From: a virus
IMG/VR virus record: IMGVR_UViG_3300031251_000054
Coordinates: 1-40,539 of that record
DNA length: 40,539 nt
Reading direction: 5' to 3' (one strand)
Shown here: one piece after another, positions 1 to 6,631 of the stretch
How positions within the stretch are numbered: the stretch's first letter is position 1
How the letters are laid out: every line of letters begins with the position of its first letter
Notes under the pieces: generated by a model
The model's input: only the letters and a program-made list of their open reading frames with translations
What the model was told of the DNA's origin: nothing
Database searches by the model: none
Program-made: the position numbers and the translations under genes

Positions 1-39
1 GTGCGCTCGCTCGCCGCGATTACGGCAAAGGAAAAGCTA

Positions 40-402
40 ATGCTTAAGATCGACCTCGACCAGCTCACCACCTACCTCGGCCACACCTCGACGTGCGCTA
101 AGAATGAGTGCACCTGCGGCTTCTTCAAGTTTTTTACGGACAATTTTTCGGCCGATGGAATTTTCAATTGCGATAAACGTCTGGTCATGGTGTCGAACCA
201 GAACGAAGAAAAAGATGCGCCCATCGGCGACGACGCGGCCGCCGCGCTCGAGGCTAGGTTTGGGTCGCGGGCCTTCGTCGTGGTAGGCCAGGGCGCCGAC
301 CTCAGCGTGGGCGTCTTCCTGGGCCAGGAGAACCACGCGCTGAGCCTGGGGCTGCTGCACGTCGTGCTGAAGCTCCTCGAGGAAAGCGCGCGCGCTTCTT
401 AG
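40..402 (+). CDS. Hypothetical protein, cysteine-containing (120 aa)
   Basis: I do not recognise the family. The frame is open from base 1, but the ATG at 40 follows AAAGGAAAAG at a suitable distance, so I use it as the start. Four cysteines cluster at about residues 19-26 (CAKNECTC), and the C-terminal half is hydrophobic and helical (VVVGQGADLSVGVFLG, then LGLLHVVLKLLEE), so a small zinc-binding or membrane-associated protein is possible. Bases 1-39 probably hold the end of an upstream gene: one frame stops in a TAATG overlap with this start. A longer antisense frame covers the same bases but has no ribosome site and Arg/Ala-rich shadow composition. Confidence 0.5.
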   Translation: MLKIDLDQLTTYLGHTSTCAKNECTCGFFKFFTDNFSADGIFNCDKRLVMVSNQNEEKDAPIGDDAAAALEARFGSRAFVVVGQGADLSVGVFLGQENHALSLGLLHVVLKLLEESARAS

Positions 403-405
403 CCG

Positions 406-434
406 TTCCCGGGCGCGTCGCGCGGTCGTATAAT
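406..434 (+). promoter_or_regulatory. Candidate sigma70-type promoter (-10 TATAAT)
   Basis: A perfect TATAAT lies at 429-434 in the 73-base gap between two genes, inside otherwise very GC-rich DNA. The -35 region (about 406-411, GTTCCC) matches TTGACA poorly, so an activator or a phage factor may be needed. It would drive the gene starting at 476 and those after it. Confidence 0.4.
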
Positions 435-475
435 TATCACGTAGTTCAACCCTAGAGAAAGCGAGGAAACCTCCC

Positions 476-766
476 TTGAAAACTAGTAAGAAAGTTGTCG
501 CGCGACGCGCGGCTACTAAACGCGTGCCTAAGAGCGCCGTTAAGGTCGTGCGTAAGTCACCGGCGACGGTCACGCTGCTCACCGAGCGATCTACCGCATC
601 CGCCGAGCAGCTTGGGGTGCCGGTGTTGAAATTTCCGGCCGACTGGACGCGTTACGGCCGCGCGGCCTGGCTAGCGTTCTACCCCGACCTTGAAAACAGC
701 AAGGGCACCACGACGGCGAGGTCATCCAGATGCACGATTACCTGGGAGGCCTCTGATGAAGGCTAA
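476..766 (+). CDS. Hybrid small basic protein with a duplicated DUF2493 fragment (96 aa)
   Basis: The start is a TTG at 476, eight bases after GCGAGGAA, a ribosome site form used elsewhere here. Residues 1-41 are Lys/Arg-rich and of unknown function. From about residue 42 the protein is nearly identical to the middle and end of the DUF2493 protein encoded at 756-1115, but lacks a 16-residue stretch. After base 709 the frame becomes low-complexity, while another frame reads HDGEVIQMHDYLGGL and stops at 753-755 just before the next ATG. That looks like the old C-terminus of the basic gene. I infer that a copied DUF2493 piece was inserted into this gene and put it out of frame, so the product may be non-functional. 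Confidence 0.4.
   Translation: MKTSKKVVARRAATKRVPKSAVKVVRKSPATVTLLTERSTASAEQLGVPVLKFPADWTRYGRAAWLAFYPDLENSKGTTTARSSRCTITWEASDEG
600..709 (+). repeat. Partial direct duplication, copy 1 (48-bp internal deletion)
   Basis: Bases 600-667 are identical to 901-968, and 668-709 match 1017-1058 with one difference. The 48 bases 969-1016 of the other copy are missing, which keeps the reading frame. The near-identity means the event is recent. Confidence 0.9.
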
Positions 767-1115
767 GCCTCGCGTGCTGATTTGCGGTGATCGCGGGTGG
801 CGCGATTACCAGAAGATCTACGACGCGCTTAAAAAGTTGATGCCCGTCGCGCTTGTCATCGAAGGAGAAGCGCAGGGCGCCGACAGGTTAGGCCGCGCGG
901 CCGCCGAGCAGCTTGGGGTGCCGGTGTTGAAATTTCCGGCCGACTGGACGCGTTACGGCCGCGCGGCCGGGTCTATTCGCAACGAGCAGCAGCTGAGGGA
1001 AGGCCAGCCGACCTACTGGCTAGCGTTCCACCCCGACCTTGAAAACAGCAAGGGCACCGGTGACATGGTTCGCAGGCTGCGCAAGGCCGGTATACCGGGC
1101 GAGGTAATCGTATGA
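756..1115 (+). CDS. DUF2493 / YspA-like SLOG-fold protein (119 aa)
   Basis: The sequence has the DUF2493 layout: a first strand ending in ICGDRGW (residues 9-15), then VIEGEAQGAD (34-43), then FPADW and a G-R-N region near residue 75. Proteins of this family adopt a Rossmann-like SLOG fold expected to bind a nucleotide-type ligand, and they are common in phages, but no reaction is established. The ATG at 756 has GGGAGG just upstream. The stop overlaps the next start as ATGA. The frame extends upstream to 690, but that part is out-of-frame shadow of the preceding gene. Confidence 0.75.
   Translation: MKAKPRVLICGDRGWRDYQKIYDALKKLMPVALVIEGEAQGADRLGRAAAEQLGVPVLKFPADWTRYGRAAGSIRNEQQLREGQPTYWLAFHPDLENSKGTGDMVRRLRKAGIPGEVIV
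901..1058 (+). repeat. Partial direct duplication, copy 2 (intact, inside DUF2493 gene)
   Basis: This is the source copy of the duplicated segment. It lies inside an intact reading frame with the conserved residues of the family, so it is more likely ancestral than the deleted copy at 600-709. Confidence 0.9.
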
Positions 1116-1342
1116 AGATCTATTACCCGGTGTACGCGATCGAGCAGGTGCGCTACGGCACCAGGCTGGCGCCGACGGGCGTCGCCTGGGAGGCGGGCGA
1201 CGAGCTGACGATCGTCGTCGGCGCCGACGGCAAGCGGTCGGTCTACCGCGGGCGCGGCGTCGAGGAAACGGAGCGCTACGGAAACCTTCGCTATACCTAT
1301 CACCCCGGCGAAATCGTCGAGCTCGACGGGAGGAAGATATGA
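1112..1342 (+). CDS. Hypothetical protein (76 aa)
   Basis: Unknown small protein, beta-rich by inspection (alternating hydrophobic and charged residues, several Tyr and Gly). It is coupled by ATGA overlaps to the DUF2493 gene upstream and the membrane protein downstream, so it is part of the same transcript. No signal peptide, cysteine pair or membrane segment is visible. Confidence 0.6.
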   Translation: MKIYYPVYAIEQVRYGTRLAPTGVAWEAGDELTIVVGADGKRSVYRGRGVEETERYGNLRYTYHPGEIVELDGRKI

Positions 1343-1503
1343 AATTTCTTGCCACGTTGCTCATCGTCGTGGGGATGTTGTTCGCCTGGTCGATCGACGA
1401 CTTCGTCGGGCACGATTTCTTCGGCGCGATCCTAGGCGCGTTGCTGGCCAGCGCGCTGCTGTACCTAACCATCCGCAAAATCAAGAAGGAGACCTTATCA
1501 TGA
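1339..1503 (+). CDS. Small membrane protein, two predicted membrane segments (54 aa)
   Basis: Residues 3-17 and about 28-44 are strongly hydrophobic and joined by an acidic loop (SIDDFVGHD). The C-terminus is basic (RKIKKE), so both ends would lie in the cytoplasm. AGGAAG precedes the ATG and the stop overlaps the next ATG as ATGA. Size, topology and the neighbouring lipoprotein are compatible with a holin or other lysis accessory protein, but nothing in the sequence proves this. Confidence 0.55.
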   Translation: MKFLATLLIVVGMLFAWSIDDFVGHDFFGAILGALLASALLYLTIRKIKKETLS

Positions 1504-1982
1504 AAAAGCTTCTTATCGTCGCGCTCGTCGCTACACTGCTGGTCGGCGTCGTCGCGTGCAATACCATTAACGTTAACAACGCCAAGGCGTGGCTGCAGGT
1601 CGCTACTAACACCTTCGTCGCCGCGATGGCGATCTATAACCCAGGCTGGAACGGCGCGAAGCTGGCGCAGGACGCTAACGGTATGATCGCCGCGTGGCAG
1701 GTCGGCGTCGGCTGGCAGAACAACGTGGCGACCCTAGGAAACCTCGTTGAGCAGGACCTCGTTGACGTGCCGAACTGCGACGCGCGTTGTCAGGGAATCG
1801 TCGTAGTTTTTGTTGGCCTCGTCGAGACCGGCGTGCAGATCGCGCAGCGGTCCAGCCCGACGCCGGTGCCCGCTAGCGCCCGCGCGCCTCGTCTGCCCGC
1901 CGGCGTGCGGACGTACGCGTCGAAGTCTGATTACAAGAACGCGTGGAACGCGACCGCGCCTCCGACGGCAAAGCTGAAGTAA
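1500..1982 (+). CDS. Predicted phage lipoprotein (160 aa)
   Basis: The N-terminus is a classic lipoprotein signal: two lysines, a hydrophobic stretch and the lipobox VVAC, with the modified cysteine at about residue 20. The mature part begins NTINVNN. It has two more cysteines near residues 98 and 102 (NCDARC) that could form a disulfide in the periplasm, and it ends in a Pro/Ala-rich linker. I infer an outer- or inner-membrane-anchored periplasmic protein. Roles such as superinfection exclusion or a spanin-like lysis function are possible, but no family is recognised. GAAGGAGACC upstream serves as the ribosome site. Confidence 0.7.
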   Translation: MKKLLIVALVATLLVGVVACNTINVNNAKAWLQVATNTFVAAMAIYNPGWNGAKLAQDANGMIAAWQVGVGWQNNVATLGNLVEQDLVDVPNCDARCQGIVVVFVGLVETGVQIAQRSSPTPVPASARAPRLPAGVRTYASKSDYKNAWNATAPPTAKLK

Positions 1983-2038
1983 GGAGAACGCTACGAACGG
2001 GCGCTCGCGAATCGCGCGGGCGCCGAGGAAGAGCTTAA

Positions 2039-2929
2039 ATGAAGATAATAATTATTGACGACAGCCTGCCGATCGCGAAGTTGGTCGACCTGCTCAAGCC
2101 CTACGCCGAGGCAGCGTTTCAGAAAGATGTCCATGCCGAGGTCGGCGGTATGGCCTACCCCTCGCGCAGGTACGGAGCCGTTAAGGACACCGTCGACGCG
2201 CGCGACCAGCTGATGAAGATCTCGTCGCCGCTGCCGCTGCCGTCGTCGGCCGACGAGTCGAGATACCTCGGGCCGGTGCGCGACCAGGGCGCGGAGTCGA
2301 GCTGCGTCGGGCATGGCTGGGCAGCGCACTTCGATTGGTTGTGGGCGAAGTTTGAAAACATCCAGGGCTGCGACTTCTCGCCGCAGTTTATCTACTACCT
2401 CGCGCGTAAGCTTGACGGCACGCTGCCCCAGGACGCGGGTGCGACGATCCGCGCCGGGGCTAGGGCGCTTAACCGGTACGGCGCGACCGCTGAGCTTTAT
2501 GACCCGTACGGTCCTCGAACGTTAAACGTTGAGCCCTCCGACGACGTCTACCTCAAGGCCTTGACCTTCAAGGGCGGCGCGTACCACCGCCTCCAGATGG
2601 TCGAGGACATGAAGGCGTGCCTGGCGTCAGGCTATTGCTTTGTCGACGGGATCGAGGTGTTCAGCAGCTTCGAGTCGAAGGCCGTCGCGCAGACCGGCGA
2701 GGTACCGCTGCCAAAGGATAACGAAGAGACGCTCGGCGGGCACTGCACGCTGACGTTCGGCTACGACGACAACCATACGAACCTCGACGGGTCCAGGGGA
2801 GCGTTTCATAAGCGCAACTCATGGGGCGAAATGTGGGGAAACGACGGCAACTTCTGGCTGCCGTATTCGTACGCTGCGCGCCACCTGCTAGACGCCTGGA
2901 CCCTGCACCTCGGGCCGGCGTGGAAATGA
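2039..2929 (+). CDS. Papain-like (C1A family) cysteine protease (296 aa)
   Basis: The whole papain catalytic set is visible: oxyanion Gln83 and nucleophile Cys89 in RDQGAESSCVGH, His235 in GGHCTLTFGYDD, and Asn260 in RNSWGEMWGNDG, which matches the NSWGxxWGxxG signature of C1A peptidases. About 75 residues precede the core; they lack a signal peptide and could be a short propeptide or a binding region. GAGGAAG lies upstream of the ATG. Papain-type enzymes are rare in phages, and the target could be a host protein or a virion precursor. The lipoprotein gene just upstream suggests a shared operon, not necessarily a shared role. Confidence 0.85.
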   Translation: MKIIIIDDSLPIAKLVDLLKPYAEAAFQKDVHAEVGGMAYPSRRYGAVKDTVDARDQLMKISSPLPLPSSADESRYLGPVRDQGAESSCVGHGWAAHFDWLWAKFENIQGCDFSPQFIYYLARKLDGTLPQDAGATIRAGARALNRYGATAELYDPYGPRTLNVEPSDDVYLKALTFKGGAYHRLQMVEDMKACLASGYCFVDGIEVFSSFESKAVAQTGEVPLPKDNEETLGGHCTLTFGYDDNHTNLDGSRGAFHKRNSWGEMWGNDGNFWLPYSYAARHLLDAWTLHLGPAWK

Positions 2930-2933
2930 GCGC

Positions 2934-2952
2934 GCTCTCCCCACCGGAGAGC
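2934..2952 (+). other. Intercistronic hairpin without T-tract
   Basis: GCTCTCC and GGAGAGC form a perfect 7-bp stem with a 5-base loop between the protease gene and the next gene. No T-run follows, so RNA processing or stability is a better guess than termination. Confidence 0.45.
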
Positions 2953-2966
2953 ACGCGGGAGGGCCA

Positions 2967-3497
2967 ATGAGCGACACGGCAAGAGGATGGATGATTGAGC
3001 GATATGGTGAGGATATGGTTAAGCAGTGCGACCGCAGCGTTATCGACAACATGGAAGCCTACGCTGAATCCCGCATAGCTGCAGCCAAACAGGACAGCGA
3101 GAGGCTGAGATTTGTTCTGGGGGAAGCGCGTAGCTATCTAGTCATGGAAGGTTACGCCACCAAGGGGCATCGGATAATCCATCAGATTGATGGAGTCTTG
3201 CCGAAGCCTGCTGCTATGGCCGACGCGAAGGGAGAAGAAGTAATCGACCACGAGATTCCCGTTCATCCAGTACAGACACGGCAGCCTATTCACAGCGGAG
3301 CGAAGTGTCCCCAAATCGTCACTCTTCGGGCCTATGAAGTTTACAAGCGGCTGTTTGGTGAGCAGCGCGCTATGGTCGAGGGGAATTGTCGTGGAGGATT
3401 CGGGGCGGGAGAACTTATCGGATTTCTCTACGCACATACATTCCCTGAGAAGGAATGGCGAGAACGCTTCGATGAAGCTCTGCGCGGCATGGAGTAA
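2967..3497 (+). CDS. Hypothetical protein in a lower-GC island (176 aa)
   Basis: Residues 1-75 look helical, and residues about 110-176 form a second part (TLRAYEVYKRLFGEQ, FLYAHTFPEKEWRERFDEAL). I do not recognise the family. GGAGGG upstream of the ATG is a good ribosome site. Base composition and codon choice are clearly less GC-rich than in the protease gene before it and resemble the genes at 28221-28990, which suggests acquisition from another source. Confidence 0.6.
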   Translation: MSDTARGWMIERYGEDMVKQCDRSVIDNMEAYAESRIAAAKQDSERLRFVLGEARSYLVMEGYATKGHRIIHQIDGVLPKPAAMADAKGEEVIDHEIPVHPVQTRQPIHSGAKCPQIVTLRAYEVYKRLFGEQRAMVEGNCRGGFGAGELIGFLYAHTFPEKEWRERFDEALRGME

Positions 3498-3502
3498 CTG
3501 TG

Positions 3503-3550
3503 ATGCCGGCCCTAGCTCTCGTATTCGCCCTGTTGGGGATGCCGCTATGA
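3503..3550 (+). pseudogene. 15-residue peptide resembling the start of the gene at 3741
   Basis: The peptide MPALALVFALLGMPL matches the N-terminus of the protein starting at 3741 (MPALIVLYALLGMPF) at most positions, while the DNA is only about 70 percent identical. It ends in an ATGA overlap with the next gene. I read it as a decayed remnant of a duplicated gene start, though it could still be translated and couple translation of the next gene. Confidence 0.35.
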
Positions 3551-3753
3551 GCCTCAATATCGGAAGTCGCGTTCTGATCGAGGGCGACCATCCGCACGCC
3601 GGGAAGGTCGGAGTCATCGAAGGCGTTCACTCGTTCAAGTACGGCATGGGCAATGCGGTGAAGATTGATTTCGATGATGGCGACGGCTGTTTCGTATTTG
3701 ACAAAGACCGTGGCAAGGTGTTCTTGCGCGAGGTGAAGAAATGCCAGCGTTGA
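3547..3753 (+). CDS. Small beta-rich protein, KOW/SH3-like pattern (68 aa)
   Basis: The order IGSRVLIEGDHPHAGKVGVI, then KIDFDDGDGCFVFD, then FLREV is the strand pattern of small KOW- or SH3-like barrels (a G-x-V start, a PHAGKVG turn, then a ligand-like acidic strand). Proteins of this type in phages often have no assigned role, so nucleic-acid or protein binding is a guess. The start is set by the ATGA overlap with the remnant peptide; an upstream in-frame extension from 3334 is shadow of the previous gene. Confidence 0.5.
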   Translation: MSLNIGSRVLIEGDHPHAGKVGVIEGVHSFKYGMGNAVKIDFDDGDGCFVFDKDRGKVFLREVKKCQR

Positions 3754-4037
3754 TTGTCTTGTACGCCCTTCTGGGGATGCCGTTTGACCCTGCGTGGCTG
3801 GACGTGCCCGAGCCGCAGTGCTATCAGCGTCCCGCTGGGGATGGGTGCAACACCGGGGCGCTGGCGATCGCGGCGCTGCTGCTACTGCATGGCCTAGCCC
3901 AGCTATGGCTAGGCAAAGAAGAACGGCCAACGCGCGAATGCCCGCGCTGCGGGGAGCGCGTAGCGCCGGCCGACGATGACGTTCACGCGTGCGACCCGAA
4001 GAAGGTCGCGCGCTTCCGAGGGGAGAACGGCCTATGA
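3741..4037 (+). CDS. Membrane protein with C-terminal zinc-ribbon motif (98 aa)
   Basis: Hydrophobic segments lie at residues 2-14 and about 39-57 (LAIAALLLLHGLAQLWL). A cytoplasmic tail follows with CPRCGERV and a later HAC, the spacing of a small zinc ribbon. The N-terminal 15 residues resemble the remnant at 3503-3550. The gene overlaps the genes on both sides. Function unknown; the layout suggests a membrane-anchored adaptor. Confidence 0.5.
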   Translation: MPALIVLYALLGMPFDPAWLDVPEPQCYQRPAGDGCNTGALAIAALLLLHGLAQLWLGKEERPTRECPRCGERVAPADDDVHACDPKKVARFRGENGL

Positions 4038-4162
4038 GAACTTGTCCCAACGGGGGGTGCACCAACCATGGCGTTGGTTTTGACGCCGACGAGGAAAACG
4101 TTTACTGCCCTAAGTGCGGGCAGAAGCTTGTAGAAATGGAGGACGAAGATGAAGAAGATTGA
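4034..4162 (+). CDS. Mini zinc-ribbon protein with acidic tail (42 aa)
   Basis: Two metal-binding knuckles, CPNGGC (4-9) and CPKCGQ (25-30), are followed by an acidic tail of eight residues after Met35. The gene starts in an ATGA overlap with the previous gene and overlaps the next one by 14 bases. The GGAGGACGAAG inside its tail is the ribosome site of the next gene. Such tiny ribbons usually bind protein or nucleic acid; no specific role can be given. Confidence 0.5.
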   Translation: MRTCPNGGCTNHGVGFDADEENVYCPKCGQKLVEMEDEDEED

Positions 4163-4568
4163 GGAGTTCAAAATTCCCAAGGCGCTTCCCAAGGAGCTCG
4201 CGCGCTGCGCCGACCTGTTGTATCATGCGCGTAACAAGCGGTTGGAGGTGCAACGCCGGGTAGACGCCATCGCCGAGCTGGAGACTAAGCTCAAGGACAA
4301 GATCATCGCCGAGCTGCCAATGTCCAAGGCGTCGGGGGTAGCGGGCTGCGTGGCGCGGGTGCAGATCGAACCGGCAAGCGTTCCGCAGGTGGAAGACTGG
4401 CCTACGTTCTACGCCTACATCAAAAAGCGCGGGGCGTTCGAGCTGCTGCAGCGCCGCCTCAACGATAAGGCGATCACCGAGCTGTGGGAAGCCAAGAAGA
4501 AGGTACCGGGCGTGACGTCGTTCGGCTACAAGAAGGTAAGCTGCACGAAGCTAGGAGGGAAAAAATGA
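4149..4568 (+). CDS. Conserved phage protein of unknown function (139 aa)
   Basis: A helical, probably coiled-coil first part (residues 15-57) is followed by a compact part with VEDWPTFYAYIKKRGAF, LLQRRLNDKAI and KKVPGVTSFGYKKVS. I recall this pattern from many lytic phages, encoded near replication genes, but no activity is known to me. GGAGG lies nine bases before the ATG. The position just upstream of a putative single-strand-binding protein and the polymerase suggests an early replication-linked role. Confidence 0.6.
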   Translation: MKKIEEFKIPKALPKELARCADLLYHARNKRLEVQRRVDAIAELETKLKDKIIAELPMSKASGVAGCVARVQIEPASVPQVEDWPTFYAYIKKRGAFELLQRRLNDKAITELWEAKKKVPGVTSFGYKKVSCTKLGGKK

Positions 4569-4837
4569 TGTCGAACGTCGAGCAGCTGGTAGCGAAGCTG
4601 CAGAAGGACAAGAACCTCGAGCGCCTGCTGCTTCGGCTGACGCCCGACGACCACGCCGCGATTACCACGGCGCTGCAGCGGAACCCGGTCATCGCGGCGC
4701 AGCTGAAGCTGTTCTATGGCCGCATCGCCGCGGCGACGTCGGCTGACGACACGCTCAACCTTCTCGGGGCCATGCTGCAGTTCGGCGTTACCCTGGGCTA
4801 CCTGATGGGAAAGCCGGAGGGGATCTATGTTGTCTGA
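4565..4837 (+). CDS. Hypothetical helical protein (90 aa)
   Basis: Almost entirely helical by inspection. Two adjacent ATG codons (4565 and 4568) follow AGGAGGGAAAA; the first overlaps the previous stop and the second gives more usual spacing, so the start is uncertain by one residue. A moderately hydrophobic segment (NLLGAMLQFGVTLGYLMG) could be a buried helix or a weak membrane segment. No family recognised. Confidence 0.5.
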   Translation: MMSNVEQLVAKLQKDKNLERLLLRLTPDDHAAITTALQRNPVIAAQLKLFYGRIAAATSADDTLNLLGAMLQFGVTLGYLMGKPEGIYVV

Positions 4838-4982
4838 GTTCCAGCGCTGGTGCCGCATCCACGAGCTGCTGCGGGCGCAGAAGGCGCGGTGGGCCGCGGA
4901 GTTCGCCGCGCACGTTTGGTCGCGGCCGACGTGGCGCGAGCGTCTTAACTGTATCTTAAAGAAAGCGAGGTTAACAAAATAA
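4827..4982 (+). CDS. Small basic Trp/Arg-rich protein (51 aa)
   Basis: The protein is short, helical and basic (RWCRIHELLRAQKARWAAEF, later RPTWRERL). It overlaps the preceding gene by 11 bases and has GGAGGGGATCT before its ATG. The composition suggests binding to nucleic acid or a membrane surface, but no family is recognised. Confidence 0.45.
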   Translation: MLSEFQRWCRIHELLRAQKARWAAEFAAHVWSRPTWRERLNCILKKARLTK

Positions 4983-4985
4983 AAA

Positions 4986-5159
4986 ATGCTGTTAGAAAAG
5001 CCTACTAGCCGTAAGCTCTTGTTAGGAATATGGCTACTGAAGCGTTTAGGCTTGTGGTGCCATAAGCACGACAAGCCTGCGTTTCGAGAATTAGCGTGGA
5101 GCGGGTGGGAAAATGCCTACACCTGCTTCCTTTGCGAAGAGTGCGTAAAAAATCTTTAA
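4986..5159 (+). CDS. Small Cys/His protein, possible zinc finger (57 aa)
   Basis: Potential metal ligands are CHKH (residues 25-28) and CFLCEEC (47-53). The DNA is lower in GC than its neighbours and uses AT-rich codons such as TTA and AAA. The ribosome site is weak: GCGAGG lies far upstream and an A-rich stretch directly precedes the ATG. The stop is ten bases before the next ATG. Confidence 0.45.
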   Translation: MLLEKPTSRKLLLGIWLLKRLGLWCHKHDKPAFRELAWSGWENAYTCFLCEECVKNL

Positions 5160-5169
5160 GGAGAACGCA

Positions 5170-5958
5170 ATGCCAACGAAACAGAAACCGGTAACCAGCA
5201 ACTCGATGACGAAGTGGGACCAGAAGCTCGCGGACCTCGCGAAGCAACGCTCCCAGACGGTCGCCGACATCGGCGGCGGGCAGTTCATTTCCATCAAGAG
5301 CGGCGTCATGACGTGGAACGGCGCGGAGATTCCCGGCAACAAGCTCAACGCCGTGATCCTCTGCGACGTAAAGGAAAACGACTACTACGAGGAAGGCTTC
5401 GACCCCGACAATATCGCGGTCCCGGGCTGCTTCGCGTTCGGTCAGTCGATGGCCGAGATGCGGCCGCACGAGGTGGCGACCGATCCCCAGGGCGGGCCGG
5501 GCGGCGGCTGCCAGGGCTGCCCGCAAAATGAGTTCGGTACCAGCGAACGCGGCAAGGGCAAGGCGTGCCAGAACCGCATCCGCATGGGTCTGATCACCGA
5601 GGGCGATCTGAAGAAGGACATCAGCGCGGCCGAGGTTGGCTACCTGAAGATCCCACCGACGTCGCTTAAGGCCTACGCCGGCTACGTGCGCGACCTCGAG
5701 GGCACGTACCAGCGGCCGACGTTCGCCGTCGTCACCGAGGTGTCGGTGATTCCCGACGCGAAAACTCAGCTCAAGGTGCTGTTCAAGATGGTGCGCACGA
5801 TCGACGACGCCGAGGTCCTCGACGCCCTGCTCGCGAAGTCGGAGAAGGTCGCGAAGGAAATCGAGTTTCCGTACATCGCGCCGGCCGAAGGCGCAGAGAA
5901 GCCGGCGCCGGCGCGCCAGAAGCCGCTTAAGGGGCAGCGGCCGCAGGCCCGTCGATAA
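5170..5958 (+). CDS. Putative phage single-stranded DNA-binding protein (262 aa)
   Basis: After a basic, helical N-terminus the core starts GGGQFISIKSGVMTWNG, with the pattern of a widespread phage protein encoded beside DNA polymerases. It contains a CxxC pair (CQGCPQNEFG, residues 117-126) and a further Cys in KACQNR, probably one structural zinc site. The last 40 residues are Pro/Ala/Lys/Arg-rich and disordered. The single-strand-binding role is inference from gene position and from similarity in layout to zinc-containing SSB proteins such as T4 gp32; an acidic C-terminal tail, usual for SSBs, is absent. The ribosome site AAGGAGAACGCA is strong. Confidence 0.55.
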   Translation: MPTKQKPVTSNSMTKWDQKLADLAKQRSQTVADIGGGQFISIKSGVMTWNGAEIPGNKLNAVILCDVKENDYYEEGFDPDNIAVPGCFAFGQSMAEMRPHEVATDPQGGPGGGCQGCPQNEFGTSERGKGKACQNRIRMGLITEGDLKKDISAAEVGYLKIPPTSLKAYAGYVRDLEGTYQRPTFAVVTEVSVIPDAKTQLKVLFKMVRTIDDAEVLDALLAKSEKVAKEIEFPYIAPAEGAEKPAPARQKPLKGQRPQARR

Positions 5959-6170
5959 AACCTATGCTGGGTGGGGGGCGGTCGCCTTAGATCGTCCCCA
6001 GGCCGGTTACCGCGCGGCGCTGGTGCGACGAAAAAGGCCTTTTGATAGGCGAATAGTCCACCGTGCCGTCGATAGCTGAAGAAAGCGCTGTTTCCCTGGC
6101 AGGATGAAAGCGCAATCCTTCACCGATCGAGAAGAGCGCCGCGCGGTAACCGGCCACCAAGGAGAAGGCT
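5959..6170 (+). other. Intergenic region with a 12-bp palindrome
   Basis: These 212 bases carry no convincing gene. They hold the perfect palindrome AAAAGGCCTTTT near 6032-6043, followed by TTGATA, which could be a -35 box, but no matching -10 was found. A short frame from the ATG at 6104 soon runs into shadow sequence of the next gene. A weak promoter or RNA leader for the polymerase operon is possible. Confidence 0.3.
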
Positions 6171-6374
6171 ATGCGAGACGTATGCGAGCACCACGGGACG
6201 AAGACGGCGGAGACGTGCCGGGTAAGGTTCTTCTACTGCCGCGCGCAGTTCTGCTACTTCATTGGCTGCGAGGCGTGCCTCGACGCGCATGAGGCGACGT
6301 GCGAAAAAATGCACCACGAGATCAGCCCGAACAAGGTCAGGATAAGCGCGCCGAACCGGGAGGTGGAGGCGTGA
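6171..6374 (+). CDS. Cys/His-rich small protein, B-box-like zinc motif (67 aa)
   Basis: Ten Cys/His residues are spaced as CEHH, C, C, C, CEAC, H, C, HH between residues 5 and 49, compatible with two zinc sites in a B-box or treble-clef-like fold. AAGGAGAAGGCT before the ATG is a strong ribosome site. The stop overlaps the next GTG start. Role unknown; it begins the polymerase operon. Confidence 0.55.
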   Translation: MRDVCEHHGTKTAETCRVRFFYCRAQFCYFIGCEACLDAHEATCEKMHHEISPNKVRISAPNREVEA

Positions 6375-6631
6375 GCGCGCCGTCACGGCCGCGCTTCCTG
6401 CACGAGTGCGGGCCGCACGAGGAGCTGTTCGAGACGTCGTTGACCGTGCTCGTGGGCATCTCGCCGGCGCCGCGCCCGCTGTACGGGATGCTGTTCTGCA
6501 AGCATCACGACGTCGGGCACTTCACGTGGCGCAGCGAGCGCGATCGCCCGCTCGACGAGGAGACGTGGGCCTTCACCGGCGAGTTCTGCCGCGCGTGCTT
6601 TCGGGTGCTTACCTGGCGGAGGATTTACTGA
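6371..6631 (+). CDS. Small Cys/His protein upstream of polymerase (86 aa)
   Basis: I start at the GTG at 6371, which forms a GTGA overlap with the previous stop and follows GGGAGGTGGAGG; the frame is open further left, but that is shadow. Possible metal ligands are HECGPH (about 11-16), CKHH (about 43-46) and CRAC (about 75-78). The stop shares bases with the polymerase start (TGATG), so translation is probably coupled. Function unknown. Confidence 0.5.
   Translation: MSAPSRPRFLHECGPHEELFETSLTVLVGISPAPRPLYGMLFCKHHDVGHFTWRSERDRPLDEETWAFTGEFCRACFRVLTWRRIY

Noticed and set aside
37-582. 181-residue minus-strand frame at the left edge
   Set aside because: No ribosome site, shadow composition, and it opposes two plus-strand genes and a TATAAT box.
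6104-6292. 62-residue frame before the Cys/His gene
   Set aside because: Most of it is an out-of-frame reading of the better supported gene at 6171, which has a strong ribosome site.
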